Shown: in pieces, positions 54,405 through 64,000 of the stretch
How the letters are laid out: each line of letters starts with the position of its first letter
How positions within the stretch are numbered: position 1 is the stretch's first letter
Assembly (NCBI GenBank): GCA_003864495.1
Contig: ML133458.1
Location: forward strand, 1 to 64,000
Source of the DNA: Nemopilema nomurai
Taxonomy: Eukaryota > Cnidaria > Scyphozoa > Rhizostomeae > Rhizostomatidae
Direction of reading: 5' to 3'
DNA length: 64,000 bases
Notes under the pieces: model-generated
What the model was told of the DNA's origin: nothing
Databases searched by the model: none
What the model saw: only the letters and a program-made list of their open reading frames with translations
Made by a program: the position numbers and the translations under genes

Positions 54405-57400
54405 CTACAACCAAGCAAGATGGGCGTATTCTTTCGGCTGGCCAGTGCTTGTCAACGAAAAATCATTGCTTAAATTGTTTGTTTGATTGGCACCTGGGTC
54501 AGCGTAATAAGTGGGGCCGAACCCTTGGTAACTCGCGGCAGTCTTCTGCGGAGGATACAAAGTGGCAGCGGGGGAGGACACGTACTGCGGCGCGAATCCA
54601 AGTTGATTCACTTGCGGCACATACAGCTGTTGCCCGTACTGGTAGGGCTGCACAGTGACATTCTGCGGAGCCATCTGCGGTTGCGCGTTAGACATTGCGT
54701 AGTTTGACATGTATTGCGAACCTAAAACCTGTTGTTGATATTGCGGCGTTGGACTTCGGTACATCGCGTGCATCGAAGGATGTGACGGAGTGCTCGTTTG
54801 CGTAGGGAACTGCCTGTTTCTACTCGGTGTATCGATGAAGGGTGTTTTGTTTTTCTGTCTATCAGTGGCTGCAACCGTTGCGATGGTATGCGGAGTTACG
54901 GCGTTATCAATAACAGTCACCTCTCCGGTCAAAATTGCTTTCTTCTTCTTCTTAATCTTCTTCTTTTTCAACTTGCCTTTTGATTTCTTTGCCACCTTCT
55001 TCACTTTTTGCTTTAACTCACCTGATTCTTCAGCCTTGCCTTTCTTCCCAATCTTCTTCCCGTTCTTCTTTATCTTCTTCTTCTTAGACTTAACGTCTGG
55101 CTGATTAGTTCCAGGAAGAGAAACGCCCTTGCTAGCCTTAGTTATACCAAGTTTGACGGGCGGATTAGCTCCCGTCTTAAGCTCTGACTGTGTGTTTAAG
55201 CTGGGAGATAGTACTTTGGGGCTACTTACTAACGCTGAACTCGCTACATTTTTTACTATTGGTACAGAAGTCGTTGCAGTTACGACAGTAAGAGATTTTA
55301 ATACATTCGGCGCCTTAGGCTTGAAAAATGGCGACTTCATATCTAGCGATGGACGATTAGGGAAGCAGGGAAGCTTTGGCTTGGCCTTGGTCTCAAGCAA
55401 CTGTTTAGATTCTAATGAAGAAGTAACTGCTTCAGTAGCTGAAGCAACCTGTGAAATATTAGAGCTAGCTACAACCCCCGGCTTACCAAGAGTATTGGTC
55501 TTGTCAAGTTCATTAGGCGTCATTGTTACTGAGGTTGGTACGGGTGTTGGTTCATTTACAGAACCATGTTTGTTTGGAAGATCAGGTGTATAAGCTTGAG
55601 CTCTAGGTTCATTAGAGAGACAAACACAAGCGTCTTCCTTTGCCTCGGCCCCAACTATACCCTTGCCCTGCTCTGATGCCTCCATTTCGTTTCCAGTCTC
55701 ATTTTCATCCAGCGCAATCTTCGTGAGTCCCTTTTCGCTCCTTTTCTCTTTATCCACGACGGCGACGCTATTAGAGCTAGCACTGCCTAGTGCCGTTTGG
55801 GCGACGTTAGACCGCTGGTCAATAGTTAACCGCTCTGAATCAGCTTTCGTGGTGACACTCTGTCCCTCTAAATCTATACTCTGTGACTCGGCGCCTTTTG
55901 GAACATTAGCGGGGTTTTTATCATTTTCATCGGCAATTATATTCGAGAATTTTTCTGTCAGTTCAGGTTTTTCGTCATGGATTTGACTTGGGTCTTTAAC
56001 ACTCTTCAATACGTCTTGATCAGAAATAGCAAACATTTTTTCTTCGTCTACAACGCTTTTGTTTAGGAGTGCTCTGCTGTCGTCTAGGTTATCCTCTATA
56101 TCATAAAAAGAAATATCTGCATTATCAACTTCCATACTTCCTGTTTGATCCGCTTCTGGTGATCTACTCGAGGCAGCCTCGGTTTCACCACTTGAGCTTT
56201 CAAAGGCGGGCTTTTCTTCGTGGGTGGCATTTCCCGTTGCCTCCGAGACTTGAAGACCACTACTTTCACCGTCAGGAGAGGATTTACTAGATTCAATTAT
56301 TGCTGAACTGGTGCTTGTTCTTGCCTTATCATCTGGTTTTTTAGCAGAAAGGCTCAAAGAGCTTCCTATGGATTTCGACGGTTTCATAATAGACTCCAAA
56401 ATTTTTGACGTTGTCGCTGAGAGCTTTGCAAAAACTGACCCGTCTCTAATCTTCTGCGTGGTTTCTTGGGAAGACGTCGTGTTTCCATCAGCAGATTCGC
56501 CTTTCTCGTCCTGTAAAGCTCCAAGGGAGCCGTCATTTGCGTCAATTTCATCAGGCATAATGCACGGTCTTTCGTCCATAACAGAGCTTTCTGTATTATC
56601 AACCGCTTTACCAAGACGTTGAGCTACAAGTTCAGGTTGACCACTGTGCTCCTCTAGAGCTTCGATGTTAGCGGGTTCGTCAAGGCCCACATTATCTCCC
56701 TTTTCGCAGCAAGATTTCCATCACCTTTGCTCATTATTGCATTTTCGTTAGAATCTAATCGTGCAAACGTCCTATTATCGCTGCCATCAACCCTCAAAGG
56801 AGGCCTGTCTTCAACCAAAGGTGACGATACCATGCCTTCGGAGCCGGTAGATGACTTTCGGGCCTTCTCAAGCCTCGTTCTCTTGTTAGTGGTCTCGCCT
56901 TCCTCACCTCTAGCCTTGCGTTTTCGACCTTCCCGCATTTGAATAGGGTCACTAGTGCCGAACCGATATCCCGAAAGCGTCTGCTGCGGGGGCCTCATTG
57001 AAGGCGGCCCGTGACCGTCCATTTGCATATGCCTCCCAGGCGGCGGCATAAACCTTGGAGACATGTCTTCTTCGCCTTCAAAATAGCTGTAGTTCCCTCC
57101 ACCGTAACTGTAATCGAGCCCCGAGATGAAGTCGTCCCGGTAATAGTCGCGTGAATATGAATCCCAGTTCCAACGCTCCTCGTCAAACGAGCCCCAGCTG
57201 TTGTTGTGGTGAAACGCCGGCTGCGAGAAGCTATGTGGAAACGGCGGCCTATCGGCGAAGTCTCCCAGTCGGCCGAAATCGTCACTGATCGGCCTGGGCA
57301 CCGGATGCTTGAAGTGCCGCGCGACAGTCTCCAAAAGAATATTCGTCATTCGCCTGTGTGCTTTCTCATTCCAGTGAACACCATCGTTGGCCCGGTGATG

Positions 57401-60400
57401 GGTAAAATGGCGAAAAACATCTGCAAAATCTGCAACCGGGATGCCTTCTTTTTTCATAACGCCACGTGCAATATCGTTGCACCTCAAAACTTCATTTATT
57501 TTTACAAAGTCTTTACGGTCCTCAAGAAAGCCAGCTTTGGACCGTATGTCAACGGGAGGAGTGGTTGTCCACGCAAAGAGTATGTCTGGGTGGAGCTCTT
57601 TTATCAGTTTGACAAGCTTGACCAAGTTTGGCCCATACCCTTCGTATCCCTTGGTCCCATACCTATGCACGTCCCAAAGGCACGAATTCATGAAAATTAT
57701 ATCTGGCTTCCGCAACTTTTTAAGGAGCATATCAATGTATTCGCCAAAGCAAGCGGTGATAAAAAAATAGAGGACTTTCGTTTGGCTGTCATGCAAGTAC
57801 TTCCGCACCTCTCGATATTTGGTTGAGTTTGACATCTCACCTTTTCTTCCACCTTCCATCAACTCGTCTCCAAGGAAACAAAGTTCTCCCTAAAACAGAT
57901 TATTTTGTAGCTTGATGACGAATAAAGCAAAACACGACATAGGGGACATGCCCAGGCAAACGTGTAGTTTCAAATCTGCGAATAGTCGGGAAAAAGATAC
58001 CCTTCCCAACACAAGCTTACAAAACAAAAAATCAATGCAAAATCCATAAAAAAATGGAGCCATACTTTAAAAGCCACTTTTTAATGACTAAAAACTTTAC
58101 TCGATGTATAAACATAGTTTGATTTGCTATTCTGATCATTGGTGCAGCCTCCATTATGGGCAACACCTTTCTTAGACAGTGTGACGCAATCAATTCATAC
58201 GAGGACTGCAAAGGTGTCATCCAGAGCAAGCCTGCGCGCAGACACTACAAACTTCCCACGTGAAATAGAATGCTCAGCCTGCGTGCAGAACAAAATCAAA
58301 AGGCCTGTCCAATCTCCCTTCCATTTGACGAGGCGAAATCCAATAAAAATACAATAAAGCCTCCAAGCCGCCAATCAAGTCATTTGCACATTATTTCGCA
58401 GACTTTTCCCATAGTCGAGCCTGCACGCAGGCTACATCTAGCTCCTTGTCTGAGTTAACAACGAGTCTGATTCGCGCCTCCAAAAATGCTAGGCATGCCG
58501 TTCGCACTGCTCTATTGAGTGTACTTGAGCAACAAATATTTACTTTCTTGCCTTCAAGGTCGACTTGCTTTGATAACAAACTAGATCACGAGAAACCTGC
58601 TAGCAACGCCCTGTTATTTTTAACAAACTTTCCTAGTACCGAATTCTTATATTCTCCGAATGCTCAGCTTTAACATTGGCTGGGGGCATTGGCACGTGAC
58701 TTTTGCCTGCTTTCTCTTGTAACTCTATTCTGTTTGCATTTACGTTAATTTACGTTGCTGATAATGTTATACATTGGCATCATAAATTTTATATTATCAG
58801 TTATCAGTTTTAAAAAATATATCAAAGCCATCCATACTCGTTCCTCAAAATAACTTCTCTTTATTTCATAAAACATTAAATAACATTAAAACAAAATTGT
58901 AATTTTCTTAAAATCAATGCTGATTCCCAAAATGAAGGATTTTCATACTGGCAGTTTCATAAGTGAAAATTCGTTGGTATTTGTGGCATGGAAGCTCAAG
59001 GCAATGTATTATGTATCAGCTAATTATGTATCCTATCGAAAACGGTTCTTGTGATAGTTAAAAGATCACAGCCAATCAAGTGAGAGTTCTAGCCGCTATG
59101 GCTATGCTGCATATACACACATAAGCTATTTCATTGATTTGAATACCTTGGCACGGAGTTCTTGATCCGTCAGGTAACGCTTGTCTTGAAACAGAAGTAC
59201 AAGGTCTTTGTACATAGATCGTTGCACTGAAAAAAAACCGTTAAAAAACTTCAAGAAAAGTCTTGACAATGTTTGCTAACACAGTACCATCATTAACAGG
59301 TCATAAAAAAGGAAAGATAACGTTCAGTACCAATATACTTCATGGAATATTCTTGTGTGTACACAATGGCCAGAAAGCTTTACAACAACAAATGCCCAAT
59401 AATACTGCAAGAAATGCAAATCTATGAAATGAAAGGTAAAATTTTTACAAGCAGATTTCTCAAGAAAAACAAGGTACAACATCTAATGACATCTTAGTAA
59501 GACATCACCAATTTTAGGAATGAAAATTTCTAAGAACTTGAACAGGTATGATAACTAGCAATTCAAAAGTATTCATGTTTTGGCCCATTTGCAAGAAAAT
59601 GCACTAATTTTGTGCACCATTGATAGAAGGTGGATATTGTTGATTTGTAATACTGAATATAAAACAGTTATCCATGCAGTACAAATACTGTGGCAAATGG
59701 AAACAATGCTACACGTGTATCAGGCACAGTGACTTTGAAACTAAAGTTCAGCCTGTTCTTTGAGCAAAAGAACTGCAGGCACAGGGCCATGAGCAGGGAG
59801 CACAAGCCTAGGGCCATCAGCACAGTGTTCGAGTAAGGGGCCACTGGCACAGGGCTCTGAGTATGCGGCCATTAGTATGTGGCTATCAATATGGGCATAG
59901 GCAAAGGACACAAAGTCAGCCAACGCTGAGCACTTGAACTGCTGTTGCCAATTGGCATGAACATATAATTGCCTACAGGAGCCCTTGCTTGGATTTAATC
60001 TAGCCATTCAAAAACAATTTACTAGGAGTCAAAGCTGGCCTTAGAAGCAGGATAGAAGCTTGGGTCGGTGCTGTAGCCCCTGTATTATAGATGGGTAAAT
60101 AACATGGTCAGATAGGTAATGTGGCACAAAAGTTTATTTGGGTGATTACTTAATTCATTAAAATGGATGTCTTACATGCCAAAGCGCTTCCTTAAAGGAA
60201 TCAGCTGACTGTCAAAACCTAGAATCAGGTTGAACTCTGTTGCAAAGGTGACATCCAGAAAAGCATGTTCCAAATCTAGATATTGTATGTTTCTGTGCAC
60301 TTTTTCTAGCACAACAGTTTGTACATAGCAGATACAAGTGAAAATGAGAAGTTTTTTCCGAACAAGGATTGTGAGATTTCTTAGCTCAATTTTCAAACAC

Positions 60401-62263
60401 AACCAATTTGCAACACAACAAAAAGTACATCTAGACAAGTCTCTGCTCTTACTCTTCCAGCCAAGCATTACCAAATTTTCAACACACTGAATTTTGGTGA
60501 CAAAAAAATCCACCTTCTTACAACAGGCTGCTGAATTCATAAATCACAGATACAGTTGTGGGGTTATTAACATAACATTCAGCCAATGAAAACCTGTTTC
60601 AATGCTCTAAGTGTAACTACATCATATCCAGGATAAATGGATACCAAAACCTAAAGTGAGCTTTAAAGAACATAGATCTAACACATATCTATGTGCAAAG
60701 ATTGAAATAGTGATTTCAAAATTTGATTCAGCATAGAAAATAATATGAAATGAAGATGAATTGCTCAGAGCTCTATACAAACTTATGTCATCTTATGAAT
60801 CAAGTCTCTGTTATTTCATTTACTAAGTCTTAAGATTGATCTTATATTTAGCAAAAACCTGTACATTATCTGGTTTTGTCCAAGATAATAACACTACAAA
60901 TGTTTGTCATCAATTAGAGCTCAAGTTGAGGTTAGCAAAACCTCAATACTGTGGTGTTGAACACAGGGGCAAACCTACCAGGGGGCCATGCAGCACTTTT
61001 GGAAAGTCTGTCAGTAAATTTTACAGATGGTCAGTAAATGCTTTGGATTATCACCTTGACTTAATAAAGCACACTGGTATGTATCAAAAACTGTCCAACA
61101 TAAATTGAAGAAATAATGAGCAACAAGAGTGATGACTCTACACCCAAGGAACTGAGAATTTCACAAGTAGGAGTCAACAATTTCATATTGAAAAAGAGTT
61201 AAAATTCACAATAAATAAAGTAAGTTAAAAATAGACTAGCAAGAGTATAATTTTGGTCTGAAATTTTACCCATTTTACCACCCACTTCAAATCGTCAAGG
61301 TATGCCCCTGGTTGAACATACAACATGTGTTATTTTGACCTAAAAAGCTGTTTCATACTCAGCATTGCATACTTTGATACAACTATTTGGTTTGGCAACC
61401 CCTGATTAAGAGAGGCTTAAAAGGAAAGGAAGATATATAAGCAGTAAAACAGGAACTCAGGTCTTTTCTCCAACCTCTTTAAAGGTGACCATCCCTAGCT
61501 TGAAAATTGTCAAGCCATTCAGAATAAGACTAAAAGGAACCTCATATTGAAAAAACTTGACAATGACTGGGGATGACATATTATAAAGAGTTATTTACCT
61601 TGCGCAACTTCAAGAAAGCTTAGATTGCTTTGATAAGAGTATTTTTGGACTTGTCAAGTTATGTTGTGCACAAATAAGTTTGAAGATTCTTGTGTTGAAT
61701 GTTACCTACACTTCCGATTTTTGTGTCATAAGGTACGTGGTAATTACATGAAAAATTTCTTCTCGCAGAAAAACATCTAAATTTTCGGTTCTACTGACTA
61801 GGATTGGAATACAGTACTCGCAATGAGAATTATTCAATTTTGTTTTAAAAATGCATTAAAACTGTGGAAGATGAGTGTGCAGAACTTTGAAAAAGAAAGC
61901 GAAATACCATCCGATTGGAAAACTGAGACCAAAGCACCGAAATCAAAACAAAGGTCCCTCCCATTATATACCACTAAACACATTCACAAAGCGTGGGTTG
62001 GAAGGAGTGATTAGGAAAAATATATTCTAATGTTGCATAAAAATAATACAACTGTCATAACATGCGCGCCTGGCGGTAGAATCCGCTGCCAGACATATCG
62101 AGCAACCGTCCCAAATTAGGCCAATATCGAAGGAAGGTGTTGCGCTTGGTGCCGATAGCACAGCAGTTGTATGACCTAAACATTTACCTGAGTCGCCAAT
62201 GTACACGACGGTTTTGCCTTTAAGAAGTTCACACACATCTTCAGGCAAGAAAATTGCAGACAT
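54405..62263 (-). CDS. PCED1 (FAM113)-like SGNH/PC-esterase with long disordered tail; one frame break
   Basis: Exons: 62263-62188, 59226-59147, 57889-54405. The N-terminus MSAIFLPEDVCELLKGKTVV leads to YIGDSVQRSMYKDLVLLFQ, with the nucleophile block GDS split by intron 1. Exon 3 starts GELCFLGDELMEGGRKGEM, then NSTKYREVRKYL, PDIIFMNSCLWD (block III Asn) and ANDGVHWNEKAHRRM (DxxH block). This is the PCED1/FAM113 pattern; substrate is unknown in this family. The esterase ends by about residue 240. Next come an aromatic Arg/Gly/Pro/Tyr stretch, a basic patch (RKRKARG), a frame break at 56698-56704, about 760 mostly acidic Ser/Thr-rich residues, a Lys-rich block (+ strand 54945-55085), and a Gln/Tyr/Pro-rich C-terminus ending GQPKEYAHLAWL. 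Human PCED1A is about 454 residues; this would be about 1213. The part after the break could be a separate gene, but no start or intron supports that. Confidence 0.85.
57890..59146 (-). other. PCED1-like intron 2
   Basis: 1.26 kb. It contains three copies of a short near-palindromic motif: GCCTGCGCGCAG at about 58229, GCCTGCGTGCAG at about 58278, and GCCTGCACGCAGGC at about 58421. These may be ends of small decayed elements. Nothing else is recognised. Confidence 0.6.
59227..62187 (-). other. PCED1-like intron 1 (3 kb)
   Basis: No embedded gene is supported. A weak, degenerate tandem structure with GCACAGGGCCAT-like pieces spans about 59770-59890. The rest is AT-rich unique sequence. Confidence 0.55.
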
Positions 62264-63671
62264 TATTCAGAATGCATCGAAAAGTGCGTGCATCTGTTTG
62301 GATATAGGCAATCCAACACCACCGTGCACAAAATCAAGCCAACTTTTCCAGTAATTTTGCGCACACATGTGAGAGACTGGACCGCATTGAATTGCATTGC
62401 TGACGGGGTGAAAGAGTCAACGCCAACTTTTTCCGGCCTAAGGATGAAAGGTGAAAGCCCAATAATTGGCCAAAGCGAGTCAGAAACCCATTTTCAGTCA
62501 GCTCCATGCACCCAGGATATTTTATAATTGAAACATTTAGGAGAATGGGGCTGTTGACATAGAGGATGTAAACGTAATATATTACAAACACTCAACTAGA
62601 ATGAGAATTAAGTATTTATTATAGGAAAAAATCTCTCAACAAATGTTTGATGGCAAAAAAACTGTTGTTTAGTGGCAAGCAAGGGTCCCACATCCGGCGT
62701 TAAGAAACGATTTAATGACTTAAGCATTGAAAGAGAAGTAGTCCCTCCGAAATAGGGGTGTTGCCTTCTGAAGGAAAACTTTGTAGTTTGCCAACTCTAG
62801 GAAAACCTGTCAATGTTATTGATGCATACCGTGATAAATACAAGCGTCAAGAAAGAGCCTTGTGGCACCCCAGACTCTGACGTTTCTGCAGCAACGCCTT
62901 AGGAACTTGCAAGGAAACTTGGACGGAGGAAGTGGGTACACAAAGCTAAGAGATTCCCTACCACGATCCACCTTCAATTCAAGATTAACAAATCGTGTGC
63001 TCATTTGAAGGTCACGATGGTACATCATTCGGGTATTCTGAAATTTTACAGATTTTGTTAAAATTCCGAAAGGGTGTGTCCCAAAGCCAGTCCGAAAATG
63101 CTTTTTACAATGAACAACAATACGAATACTCAAGACAGCATAGTCCAGTTAACAAGGCAGCATATCAAACTCAAGATTAAATTACTAGCAATTTGAAAAT
63201 GGATGGATTATGCTTGCTTTTCGATTTAACCAACATAGCTTGTAACTTTTGAAGCTTCCTCTGTACAAGGCAAAGCTCGCTCATAAATGCAAAACAAGAA
63301 AACATTGATGTTATTGCAATTGCATGCTCGAAACACCAGCTAAATTTGATTAATGTCAGTGAAAAGTCATAAAAAAGCTTTGATAAAGAGCTCTATTTGT
63401 TAGTAGTCAGGTGAATCACATAACGAAAGAGACGGTCGAATAACAGTTGCAAAGCAGCAAAATATAAGTTGACTTGGAAATCAAGCGAGCTCTCAATAAA
63501 ACTACTCACGTCCCCATAGAGGTGCTAGAAACTAAAAAACGAAGCCATTTACAAAATTTTGTACAATTTCGACTGGTATATGGTAATTGGTTCTATATCA
63601 TCTATGAAAATTCTGTTTATACAGCAGGATAAAGTGGCAAACGTATAAAGTTTTGGTTCTCACTTAAAAAG
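62264..63671. other. Spacer between the right-edge gene and PCED1-like gene
   Basis: Both flanking genes read on the minus strand, so this holds the 3' region of the right-edge gene and the PCED1-like promoter. No recognisable coding exon or RNA gene is seen. Confidence 0.5.
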
Positions 63672-64000
63672 CTACGACTTGCAAGACGAATCTAAAATCT
63701 GAACGTATGTGTGTGTCTCTACGTTTAGAGAGCAGTCCTCCGCATCGTCTTCAATCAATGGCATATCATAGAGGTTCCTTTCCTTTCGCAAAGGCGATGT
63801 CGGTTGAAGATTCACGTACGAAATACAGCTGCTGTCTGCGCTCTTCTTTCTGTCTCTTTCACTTACGACCGGCTTTAAATAAGAATTTTCCTGGCCTGTC
63901 AGTTTGGCTGGCACACTTGCACTTCTGCCTCTGGTGCATTTTGTATTTGGTTCAACGTACTCCGATTTATCGTCACTTGCCTTCGACCTTTGGCTGCCTG
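63672..64000 (-). CDS. C-terminal part of an unidentified protein with multiple tyrosine motifs (cut by window edge)
   Basis: The frame is open from the right edge to a stop at 63672, about 108 residues. I do not recognise the family. The segment is hydrophilic and disordered-looking, with no membrane span. It carries spaced tyrosines: SEYVEPNTK, NSYLKPV, CISYVNLQP, RNLYDMPLIEDD and HTYVQILDSSCKS at the C-terminus. YVNL fits the pYxN consensus for Grb2-type SH2 domains, and ISYVNL also fits the ITIM pattern. This texture is typical of receptor tails or docking adaptors; that role is inference. Acidic IEDDAEDC follows the fourth tyrosine. Upstream exons lie outside the window, and no splice acceptor is needed within it. 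Confidence 0.6.
   Translation of the reverse strand, partial: GSQRSKASDDKSEYVEPNTKCTRGRSASVPAKLTGQENSYLKPVVSERDRKKSADSSCISYVNLQPTSPLRKERNLYDMPLIEDDAEDCSLNVETHTYVQILDSSCKS

Noticed and set aside
55129..55593. Plus-strand 154-residue open frame
   Set aside because: Antisense shadow of the long PCED1-like tail.
56650..56720. Programmed -1 ribosomal frameshift between the two PCED1-like frames
   Set aside because: The zero-frame codons GCG AAA AGG do not form a standard X XXY YYZ slippery heptamer; a missing base in a homopolymer is simpler.
57206..57826. Plus-strand 206-residue open frame
   Set aside because: Antisense shadow of the PCED1-like esterase exon.

Overview
This is a eukaryotic, animal-type window. 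Seven multi-domain metazoan genes can be assembled exon by exon, mostly with canonical GT..AG introns whose phases agree. The DNA is AT-rich, introns are mostly 0.1-1 kb, and several short terminal-inverted-repeat elements sit in introns. Gene content and divergence suggest an invertebrate, perhaps an anthozoan cnidarian; that taxonomic guess is inference, not proof.

Layout. 1-2040: a tandem array of a ~175-bp satellite that runs off the left edge. 2041-3912: decayed units of the same period, present in both orientations, and a terminal-inverted-repeat element. 3983-8760 (+): lysosomal palmitoyl-protein thioesterase 2 (PPT2-like), lacking only its first coding exon. 14074-10267 (-): RABEPK/p40-like kelch protein, complete in 7 exons. 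29803-15457 (-): ABCC4/MRP4-like full ABC transporter in 30 exons. 31634-37002 (+): cytosolic aspartate aminotransferase (GOT1-like), 9 exons. 49082-40800 (-): mitochondrial ornithine aminotransferase (OAT), 8 exons. 50571-51354 (+): RNF170-like ER ubiquitin ligase in one exon. 62263-54405 (-): PCED1-like SGNH/PC-esterase with a very long disordered tail. 63672 to the right edge (-): C-terminal tail of an unidentified protein rich in tyrosine motifs.

The genes are housekeeping functions (lysosomal lipid turnover, Rab9 trafficking, organic-anion export, amino-acid nitrogen metabolism, ER protein degradation) and do not form one pathway. The closest functional pair is GOT1-like and OAT, two neighbouring PLP aminotransferases of the glutamate/2-oxoglutarate pool. 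Two gene pairs are divergent with compact 5' spacers (ABCC4/GOT1 and OAT/RNF170).

Notable points. Four single-base reading-frame breaks occur at short homopolymers in otherwise well conserved coding sequence (two in ABCC4, one in RNF170, one in PCED1), so assembly error or real decay needs to be settled. Three of 59 reconstructed introns use GC donors. The array and inverted units upstream of PPT2 are the largest unexplained structure. The PCED1-like tail (about 800 residues beyond the esterase) is the least explained protein region.
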